Assembly: GCF_020523825.1 (NCBI RefSeq) | Contig: NZ_JAJALK010000006.1 | Coordinates: 62,001 to 126,000, forward strand | Length of the DNA: 64,000 bases | Source: Methylobacterium brachiatum | GTDB lineage: Bacteria; Pseudomonadota; Alphaproteobacteria; Rhizobiales; Beijerinckiaceae | Direction: 5' to 3' | Notes under the pieces: model-generated | What the model saw: the letters and a program-made list of their open reading frames with translations, nothing else | Told to the model about the DNA's origin: nothing | Database searches by the model: none | Part shown: one piece after another, positions 45,666 to 53,454 of the stretch | Numbering within the stretch: the first letter of the stretch is position 1 | Layout of the letters: each line of letters starts with the position of its first letter | Translations under genes and position numbers: made by a program

Positions 45666-46865
45666 TCAGCTTTGGCTGAAGTGCATCGAGCGGATCAGGC
45701 CTTGGACCAGCCGCTGCTGCGGGGCGAGAAAGCCCAGCCCCGGGCCGGCCTGATTGGTCAGGGTCGAGAGCAGATCGCGCAGCTGCGCGATCTGACCGAC
45801 GACGGGGTTCTGCCGGGCCAGGTAGTCCACCTGCGCCTGGAGCGCTGCCATCGCCGCGCCAGCCACGTCCGGGGGCAGCGGAGCATCGCTAAGAGCCTCG
45901 ATCCGCGACAGCAAGCCGTCTACCTGCCCTGCGACCGGATTGGCGGCGATGAGGCTCGCGATCTGCCCCTGCGCCTGCGCTATCAGGCCCTCGACGTTGC
46001 CGCTCAGGACGCTCGCGAGCCCGGCGAGGTTCGGGCTCATGAACATCTGCAGGGCCTGCTGGATCTGCTGCTGCAGGTAGGCCTGCGCCTTACCCTCGAT
46101 CGCACCCGCCATTGCCTGGAGCCCATCCGGGGCCTGATTCAGGATTGGCGCTAGGGCCGCCAGGCCCGGGATCATGGTCTGCGCGATTTCCCGAAGCTTC
46201 GAGGTCACGTCAAACAGGCCGTGCAGGTTCTTCTCGGCCTGCGCGACCCGGGCGGCAAGGCCCTTCAGCTGGTTGTTCAGCTCGGCGGCTCCCGCGGCAT
46301 CTGGCTTCGTGCCGGCGGTGACCGTGACGTTCTTGCCGGTGACGGTGGTGGCCGCAGTCGAGGTCGTGGCGAGCGTGCCCGCCGCCTTGCCGGTGATCGT
46401 GGTCGACGGCTTCTTCTCGGCCGTGAGGTTGGCGCCCTGGTTCTTCGCCTTCCCTGCCCCCTGGTCCGCAGTCACCCGCAGGTCGAAGCGCTTTGGGCTG
46501 TCCAGCACCACGCTGACCTGACCCAGGTGGATCGTCTGCTTGTTGGCGTCGGTCACCGACGTGTCGCCGGGCTTCATCCCGTTCGGACGATATCGGCGGT
46601 CCGCGGCAGGCAGCGCGATCGGATGCGAATTGTTGCCGGTCAGCGTGGCGAGGATGATCTCGGCCGCGCCCTTCGCGTCCGGCGGCATCGGGTAGTGCGT
46701 GACGCCGGCCGAGTGCCAATGCTCGACATCGGTCAGGTTCTGTTGGTCTCGGACCCGGACGCCGAGCTCCTGCATGAAGGGCGTGTCGTTGATCTTCGTG
46801 ATGATGGCCCGGGAGAGGCTCGCCACCACGCGGTCGCCCGATGTGCGCGTCGTCGTGCGGTTCAT
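45666..46865 (-). CDS. Mu gp45-like baseplate spike protein with long helical insertion
   Basis: This 399-residue protein has an N-terminal spike part of about 130 residues (VVASLSRAIITKINDTPFMQELGV, HSAGVTHYPMPPDAKGAAE), a Thr/Ala-rich stretch (ITGKAAGTLATTSTAATTVTG), then 180 largely helical residues. Mu gp45 is the membrane-piercing spike and is normally close to 200 residues. The extra helical C-terminal half is an unusual extension. It overlaps the gpP gene by 4 bp (ATGA). Confidence 0.75.
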   Translation of the reverse strand: MNRTTTRTSGDRVVASLSRAIITKINDTPFMQELGVRVRDQQNLTDVEHWHSAGVTHYPMPPDAKGAAEIILATLTGNNSHPIALPAADRRYRPNGMKPGDTSVTDANKQTIHLGQVSVVLDSPKRFDLRVTADQGAGKAKNQGANLTAEKKPSTTITGKAAGTLATTSTAATTVTGKNVTVTAGTKPDAAGAAELNNQLKGLAARVAQAEKNLHGLFDVTSKLREIAQTMIPGLAALAPILNQAPDGLQAMAGAIEGKAQAYLQQQIQQALQMFMSPNLAGLASVLSGNVEGLIAQAQGQIASLIAANPVAGQVDGLLSRIEALSDAPLPPDVAGAAMAALQAQVDYLARQNPVVGQIAQLRDLLSTLTNQAGPGLGFLAPQQRLVQGLIRSMHFSQS

Positions 46866-47962
46866 GCGGCACCATAGAGGCCGGGCGGGGTGCCGCCGGT
46901 CTGCACCTGATCGCCGCCGTTGTAGGCGCCCGGCAAGACCAGGGTCAGCTGCGAGAGCGTGCCGGCCGGCCCCTGGGTCGAGTTCACCGCCTGGATGGCG
47001 AGGTTGAGCCGATCGTTCGTGAACAGCATGGGCGAATAGACCGAAACCGGATCACCGACGTGCTCGAGCCAGAGGCTGCTCTCGTCCCGGAACCAGCCCT
47101 GCACGGTGATCTGCACCGTCAGCTGGTCCGCGAGGTTGTAGCCGTTCTCGTGCTGCGCCCGCATGCGCATTTCAGCCTGGTCGCCCGGCATCTCGGCCGC
47201 GAACACCAGAGGCACGTGCTGCTTCACCGACGAGTTCTTGACGGTCGCGGACTGGTCGCGCGCCGCGTCACCGAAGCGCTGGTCATTGCCCGGGCGCTGG
47301 CCCTGCGTCTGGATTTCGCTGAGCGCGCCCTCGTAATTGAAGTTGGCCGAGGCGGCGAGGATATTGCGACCCTCCTGGAGGTCCGCGATCGTCTTCACCG
47401 CATTGTCGAGCCGGTAGCCGACGAGGTCCCCGCTCTTGTCGCAGAGGATGTAGGCGTTCCGCATCCGGCAGAGGCGCTCGATGAACGCGAACACCGTCTC
47501 GCCGAACTGGACCGCGACCTTCTCGAAGGGCTGGTCCATGCCGGCCGTGTCGCCCTTGGTCGAGAATTTGGTCCCGTAGGGTTTCAGCGCCGCGTTCGCG
47601 ATTTGCGAGAGCTTGTAGCCCTTGAACTCCCCCTTGTTGTGATCGACCGTGGCCCGGACCACGGTAGCCGAGTTGGTCGTGCCGACGATCTGCAGACCGT
47701 GCTGCTGCGCGTCGTAGGCCGGCTGCCGACCCGTGATACGGCCCCTCGAGATGGCCTGCCGCCCGCCGAGGATCACCTCGCACTCGTCGCCGATGCCGAG
47801 CTTCATGCCCGCCCAGTTCGGCGCGCTCTCAATCGGCGAGGCCGCCGTGAAGGCGAACTTCGGGAAGGGATCGACGCCGGACCGGGACACGCTCACGGTC
47901 TCGAAGTTCGAGTACCGCTGACCGTTGACCGCGATCTCGGCGACCTCCGTCGGCTTCGGCAT
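46862..47962 (-). CDS. Mu gpP-like baseplate hub protein
   Basis: This 366-residue protein of the Mu P/gp44 family has MPKPTEVAEIAVNGQRYSNF and a block including GDECEVILGGRQAISRGRIT. GTTNSATVVRATVDH and VQFGETVFAFIERLCRMRN follow, then a late LWLEHVGDPVSVYSPMLF. It forms the baseplate hub. It follows the gpN remnant by nine bases and is followed by the spike gene. It is apparently intact, unlike its upstream neighbour. Confidence 0.8.
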   Translation of the reverse strand: MPKPTEVAEIAVNGQRYSNFETVSVSRSGVDPFPKFAFTAASPIESAPNWAGMKLGIGDECEVILGGRQAISRGRITGRQPAYDAQQHGLQIVGTTNSATVVRATVDHNKGEFKGYKLSQIANAALKPYGTKFSTKGDTAGMDQPFEKVAVQFGETVFAFIERLCRMRNAYILCDKSGDLVGYRLDNAVKTIADLQEGRNILAASANFNYEGALSEIQTQGQRPGNDQRFGDAARDQSATVKNSSVKQHVPLVFAAEMPGDQAEMRMRAQHENGYNLADQLTVQITVQGWFRDESSLWLEHVGDPVSVYSPMLFTNDRLNLAIQAVNSTQGPAGTLSQLTLVLPGAYNGGDQVQTGGTPPGLYGAA

Positions 47963-47971
47963 CGCGACTCC

Positions 47972-48433
47972 TCAGGCCGACAGCGCGCGCCCGGCGCGCG
48001 GGGCGAAGAGGGGGTGGACGATCTCGTTCTCGGCGATGATCTCGTCGGCCCGGGTGGCGTCGCCATACAGGCGCTGTGCCAGGGTGAGCGACGAGCGTAC
48101 ACGTCCGAAGGTGTAGGTCACGAGCTTCGGCAGCGGGCGAGACCGGTCGGTGAGGTCCCGAACCATAGCGGCGCGGAGCCCAACCAGCGCCCGGTAGCCC
48201 GCAGCATCGCCGGCATCTGCCGCCGCGCCCTGGGAGATATCGAAGGCGGCCGCCACGAGGCCGAGCACCCGGTCCACCTCGTTGCGGCTGGTGTAGGTGG
48301 TCGCCGCAGTGATGCGGGCTTCCTGGATGCAGCAGAACATCTGGCTGCGGGATTGGATCAGAGCGGACCGGGCGTCCGCCGCGGCCAGCCCCGCGATCGT
48401 CGCGCGCAGCCGCTCCATCGTATCGACCGACAT
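47972..48433 (-). pseudogene. Mu gpN / DNA circularisation protein, C-terminal remnant
   Basis: Only about 154 residues remain of a family normally over 400 long. The C-terminal pattern is intact: LPKLVTYTFGRVRSSLTLAQRLYG, RADEIIAENEIVHPLF and a Gly/Ala end. The first usable start is ATG 48433, and sequence further upstream on this strand is the antisense of the integrase. The N terminus is therefore lost at about 48430. The remnant may still be translated but would lack the domain that gives the family its name. Confidence 0.75.
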
Positions 48434-49363
48434 GCCGACCGCAAGACCTTCGACGCGCTGATCACCGCCTACAAGGCACACCCGGCCTATGGCGGCCTCG
48501 CCGACCTCACCAAACGCGACTACGACCGCCACCTGAAGGCGATTGCGGACGCCTGGGGCTCCGAGCCCGTGGCCGCGCTCACATCTGTGGCCGCCCAGGA
48601 GGCGATCGACCTGCGGTCCGGCACGCCTTCCGGCGCCCGATATTTCCGGGCCGTCCTGTCAAAGCTGCTCTCGTTCGGCGGCGCTCGCGGCTACTGCACC
48701 AGCAACGTCGCCCGCATCACCGAGAAGGTCGAGCACGAGGTCGAGCCGCACAAGCCGTGGTCCGACAAGGCATTCGAGGCGTTCTTTGAGCACGCCCGCC
48801 CGGGGCTACACCTGCCGGTCTACTCGGCGCTCTACACCGGCCAGCGCTCGGTGGATGTCGTGACGATGCTGCGGCCGGCGCCGGGCGCCAACGCGATTGA
48901 GCTGATCGCCCGGAAGACCGGTGCCGAGGTGTTCGTCCCGATCCACTCGGAATACCGCGAGATCCTGACCCGGACGCACATCGAGCACCCGGCTCTGCAC
49001 CTGCGCGAGGACGGCGCGCCGTGGACGCTGGCAGCCTACCGCACGGCCTGGCAGCGCGAGATCACATCCAAGACCAGCAAGGGCGGCCCGGCCCAGGTCA
49101 GCGCGGCCAAGGCGACCGCGATGAAGACCCTGCGCGACGGCGCCTTCGTGTTCCACGGCCTGCGCAAAAACGCCGTGAACATGCTCCTGGAGGCCGGCAA
49201 CACCGAGGCCGAGGTCTCGGCGATCGTCGAGATGTCCGAGCAGATGGTGCGGCACTACAGCCGCGACGTGAACAAGCGCCGACTCGCGATCAACGGCATG
49301 CGAAAGCTCGAGGAGTGCTGGAAAGAGACCCGGGCCAACCTGTTCGGTCCCGGGGTCGCCTGA
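48422..49363 (+). pseudogene. int: tyrosine recombinase integrase, 5'-truncated
   Basis: A site-specific recombinase with an intact catalytic half: Arg in LYTGQRSVDVVTM, HGLRKNAVNML (HxxR) and VRHYSRD with the nucleophile-region Tyr. The core-binding domain (FDALITAYKAHPAYGGL, ALTSVAAQEAIDLR) is also present. No in-frame start codon lies near the beginning; the first is GTG 48569, inside the core-binding domain, and upstream sequence belongs to the antisense phage genes. The N-terminal arm-binding part (about 60-80 residues expected) is therefore missing. It lies beside the tRNA-Lys att site it would act on. Confidence 0.75.
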
Positions 49364-49365
49364 GG

Positions 49366-49399
49366 GGGTTTGGACACAGCACCCCAATCCTTGGACACA
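49366..49399 (+). repeat. putative integrase arm sites, right end
   Basis: GGGTTTGGACACAGC (49366-49380) is identical to 27937-27951 at the left end, and TTGGACACA recurs at 49391-49399. Three or more copies of one short motif between the integrase and core att site fit arm-type recombinase sites. The binding role is inferred. Confidence 0.5.
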
Positions 49400-49456
49400 A
49401 TCCGGGGATGGTCACAGCATCTTATCCAACTAAGTTGCTGTATTTGCTGGTAAAAG

Positions 49457-49502
49457 TGGTGAGCGCGCTGGGACTCGAACCCAGGACCTACAGATTAAAA
49501 GT
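49457..49502 (-). repeat. attachment site within intact tRNA-Lys
   Basis: These are the 46 bases of the intact tRNA-Lys that match 27800-27845 exactly. They run from the terminal CCA to the anticodon loop, the usual crossover region for tRNA-integrating recombinases. Confidence 0.95.
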
Positions 49503-49532
49503 CCGTTGCTCTACCAGCTGAGCTACGCGCTC
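49457..49532 (-). tRNA. tRNA-Lys (TTT)
   Basis: Read on the minus strand, GAGCGCGTAGCTCAGCTGG opens the cloverleaf, the anticodon arm is CGGACTTTTAATCTG with anticodon TTT, the T arm contains GGTTCGAGTCC, and CCA is encoded at 49457-49459. This is the intact copy; its 3' 46 bases equal the left att copy. It is regenerated by the element end, so the host gene stays functional. Confidence 0.95.
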
Positions 49533-49627
49533 GCGTCCGGGAACCGCCCTGGGGCGGCCGCGCGGGGACGGCGCGTTCGCAATAGGTGAGCGGGGCCGGA
49601 GGGTCAACACGGGGTTGTGGGTGGCGC

Positions 49628-50266
49628 CTAGTCCCCGTCGCAGCGGGCGCGCTCGACGATGCCCCGGGCCTCGTCGAAGGCGGCATCCGGGTCGAGGGCC
49701 GTCGTGTCGAGACGGACCGCGTCGTCGGCCATGCGCAGCGGTGCAGCGGCGCGCGAGGCGTCGCGGGCGTCGCGGGCCTCGATGTCGGAGAGGATCGCCG
49801 CGAAGGTCGCCGCCTCGCCGCGCCCGGAGAGCTCCCGGTGACGGCGGCGCGCCCGCTCCTCGGAGGAGGCCGTGATGAACAGCTTCACGTCGGCGTCCGG
49901 ACACACCACCGTGCCGATGTCGCGCCCGTCCAGCACCGCACCCTGGGGGTCGGCCGCGAAGCGCCGCTGCCAGGCCAGCAGCGCGGCGCGGACCTCGGGC
50001 ACCGCCGAGATCCGCGAGGCCGCCTCGCCCATGGCGCGGTCGCGCAGGCGCGGATCGTCCAGCCTGTCGGCGTCGAGGGCGTGGGCGGCCCGGGACGCGG
50101 CCTCCGGATCGTCCAGGGACAGGCCGGCATCGATCAGGGCCAGCGCCACCGCGCGGTAGAGGAGGCCCGTGTCGAGATGCGGCAGCCGGTAATGGTCGGC
50201 CAGGCGCTTGGCCAGCGTACCCTTGCCCGAGGCGGCCGGGCCGTCGATCGCGATGACGAGCGGCAT
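49628..50266 (-). CDS. cmk: cytidylate kinase
   Basis: Cmk phosphorylates CMP and dCMP. The 212-residue protein has the P-loop IAIDGPAASGKGTLAKR, the substrate Asp region YRLPHLDTGLLYRAVAL and VLDGRDIGTVVCPDADVKLF, plus the RRRHRELSGRG lid. ATG 50266 is preferred over a TTG at 50275 as the family starts MPLVIAIDGP. It lies just downstream of aroA on the same strand, a common pairing. Confidence 0.95.
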   Translation of the reverse strand: MPLVIAIDGPAASGKGTLAKRLADHYRLPHLDTGLLYRAVALALIDAGLSLDDPEAASRAAHALDADRLDDPRLRDRAMGEAASRISAVPEVRAALLAWQRRFAADPQGAVLDGRDIGTVVCPDADVKLFITASSEERARRRHRELSGRGEAATFAAILSDIEARDARDASRAAAPLRMADDAVRLDTTALDPDAAFDEARGIVERARCDGD

Positions 50267-50271
50267 GATGG

Positions 50272-51738
<1,467 letters not shown>

Positions 51739-51862
51739 TCATCCATCGCGCCCGCCCGGCGGCGCTTCGAAAACGGGGTCCTGCGGCTCGATTGACAGGG
51801 GCTGGGGCCGCGACTAACGGGCCCGTCTTCCGAAGACAGCAGAGATGACGAGGTGTCCGCCC

Positions 51863-52240
51863 GTGGCCCGACCCGAACTTGGCATGAAGCGCCAATGCAT
51901 GAGTTGCGGCGCGAAGTTCTATGACCTCGCCCGCGATCCCGCCACCTGCCCGAAATGCGGCGCGGCCTACCAGGCGGCGGCGAGCCGCGTGGCGGCGCCC
52001 GCCTTGGCGCGGGGGCCTGAGGCCGACGACGAGGATGAGACGGACGAGAAGGGTCCGGAGTTGGTCTCGCTCGACGAGGTCGAGGCCGCCGAGGACGAGG
52101 CGGATCCCACGCCCGAGGACGAGGCCGGCGACGAAGACGGCGAATCCGCCGAGGACGACACCTTCCTCGAGGAGGAGGATTCCGGCGACGACGTCTCCGA
52201 CCTGATCGACGGCGATATCGAAACCGACGAAGAGAGCTGA
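51863..52240 (+). CDS. FYDLN-acid family zinc-ribbon protein (TIGR02300-like)
   Basis: This 125-residue protein has an N-terminal zinc-ribbon: CMSCGAKFYDLARDPATCPKCG contains two CxxC pairs and the family FYDL sequence. An Asp/Glu-rich tail follows (EADPTPEDEAGDEDGESAED). GTG 51863 is chosen since the family begins about ARPELGxKR. Members occur near aroA in many alphaproteobacteria. The function is unknown. Confidence 0.85.
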   Translation: MARPELGMKRQCMSCGAKFYDLARDPATCPKCGAAYQAAASRVAAPALARGPEADDEDETDEKGPELVSLDEVEAAEDEADPTPEDEAGDEDGESAEDDTFLEEEDSGDDVSDLIDGDIETDEES

Positions 52241-52419
52241 ATCCCGTCAGCGCCGTCCCTTCGAAGACCCTGCGCAGAGTCGGAGAGGGGCCGGCGTCCC
52301 GGCGAAGAATCCCGAAAAAAAGGGGTTGAGTCCGCGTCACGAGCCGCCTATAGAACCGGCGTCGCCGGACGCAACCCGGACGGCGAGACCCCGCGGGACC
52401 CAAACCGCGGCGGACAAGT

Positions 52420-52495
52420 GGGGCCTTAGCTCAGCTGGGAGAGCGCTTCCATGGCATGGAAGAGGTCATCGGTTCGATCCCGTTAGGCTCCACCA
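52420..52495 (+). tRNA. tRNA-Ala (GGC)
   Basis: The cloverleaf starts GGGGCCTTAGCTCAGCTGG with an acceptor stem pairing to AGGCTCC at the 3' side. The anticodon stem-loop is CTTCC-ATGGCAT-GGAAG with anticodon GGC. The T arm has GGTTCGATCC. CCA is encoded at 52493-52495. It sits between the FYDLN protein gene and the Lrp-type regulator. Confidence 0.95.
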
Positions 52496-52576
52496 TTCTT
52501 CCTTCAGCGTGATGCGGCCGGTCCAGTCCGGCGCCGCTGGGAAACTCTGAACACTCCTATCCAGCGAACGACCCGG

Positions 52577-53065
52577 TCATCGGGTCAGGTGCCCGAGCGG
52601 CAGCGCCGTCGTGTACTTCACCTGGCCGAGCGCGAAGCTGGAGCGGATATTGGCCACCCCCGGGATGCGGGTGAGGTGGTCGAGCACCAGACGCTGGTAC
52701 TGGCCGAGATCCTCCACCACGACCCGCAGCATGTAGTCGGCCTCGCCGCTCATCAGGTAGCATTCCATCACCTCCGGGCGGCTGCGCACCGCCTCGTCGA
52801 AGGCCTGGAGGGCGGCCTGGGTCTGCTTCTCCAGCGAGACGTGGACGAAGACGTTCACCGCAAGCCCGAGGCTCATCGGATCCACCACCGCGACGCAGCC
52901 CCGGATGATCCCGGCCTCCTTCAGGTCGTTGACCCGGCGCCAGCACGGCGAGGTGGACAGCCCGACCTGCTCGGCGAGGTCGGCGATGCTGATCTCGCTG
53001 TCCTGCTGCAGGCGTTCGAGGATGCGCAAGGAGGCGGCGTCGAGATGGGCCGGTCGGGAGACCAT
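52577..53065 (-). CDS. Lrp/AsnC family transcriptional regulator
   Basis: This 162-residue protein has an N-terminal helix-turn-helix (HLDAASLRILERLQQDSEIS, DLAEQVGLSTSPCWRRVNDL). The C-terminal RAM/ligand-binding domain includes MECYLMSGEADYMLRVVVED and LTRIPGVANIRSSFALG. ATG 53065 is selected because the HTH follows soon. It is divergent from aceE across a 389-bp gap, so it may control pyruvate metabolism; this is inference. The last residues YTTALPLG are typical of the family. Confidence 0.9.
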   Translation of the reverse strand: MVSRPAHLDAASLRILERLQQDSEISIADLAEQVGLSTSPCWRRVNDLKEAGIIRGCVAVVDPMSLGLAVNVFVHVSLEKQTQAALQAFDEAVRSRPEVMECYLMSGEADYMLRVVVEDLGQYQRLVLDHLTRIPGVANIRSSFALGQVKYTTALPLGHLTR

Positions 53066-53454
53066 TGTTTCGCGCTCCGGTTTGCAACCGGCATAGCATG
53101 CCGCCAATCGCTAGATGACAGGAAAGTTTTGGCGCTGATCGATGCTGGCGCCTCATTTCGCCATGCGTCCGTCGTCATTGCGAGCGCAGCGAAGCAACCC
53201 AGAACAGCGCGCGATCTCCAACCGTGGCGGCTCGCTAGGTTGCTTCGCTGCGCTCGCAATGACGGTGAGGGCGGACTAACCGGACGACCCGTCGGAGTCA
53301 GGAGGAGGCGACGTCACAAGCAACGGTATGATCAACCGTATTCACGCGACAGCCCGGCAAAATATGCCAATTTTCGCCCGGGAATAACAAAAGTTCGGCA
53401 TGTCGCCCCGCGCGGCAAACCGTATGCTCCGATCAAAAGCTGGGAGCCGCGCCG
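53066..53454. promoter_or_regulatory. divergent intergenic region between Lrp-type regulator and aceE
   Basis: This 389-base gap contains a 26-bp inverted repeat (separate entry) and the start region of two divergent genes. The right end is A/T-rich just before aceE (AATATGCCAATTTTCG). It should carry the aceE promoter and operator sites. No gene is credible within it. Confidence 0.4.
53174..53263. repeat. palindromic repeat, 26-bp arms
   Basis: GTCATTGCGAGCGCAGCG and the following eight bases (53174-53199) pair perfectly with 53238-53263 on the other strand, with 38 bases between. This resembles the GTCATTGCGAGCG-type interspersed palindromes of alphaproteobacteria. It could form a strong hairpin, but its position upstream of both genes makes it a repeat element rather than an operon terminator. 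Confidence 0.75.

Larger units (their letters stand above)
27800..49502. mobile_element. defective Mu-like prophage integrated in tRNA-Lys
   Basis: This 21.7-kb element is bounded by the 46-bp direct repeat. It holds a left arm of small and cargo genes, a lysis module, tail fibre/spike genes, Mu-order baseplate genes and an integrase next to the intact tRNA. No terminase, portal, head, sheath, tube, tape-measure, repressor or replication gene is recognisable. Both gpN and the integrase begin abruptly at about 48430, consistent with a large internal deletion. It should be unable to make particles or to move on its own. Confidence 0.9.

Noticed and set aside
46841..48421. The open frame upstream of the integrase on the plus strand as its N-terminal extension
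   Set aside because: It is antisense to the gpP gene and the gpN remnant, and the translation is Arg/His/Gly-rich without integrase features.
27800..49502. Tailocin (phage-tail-like bacteriocin) interpretation of the baseplate/fibre/lysis module
   Set aside because: A contractile tailocin would still need sheath, tube and tape-measure genes, which I cannot find. The gpN truncation and the integrase truncation point to deletion, not specialised retention of a complete tail.
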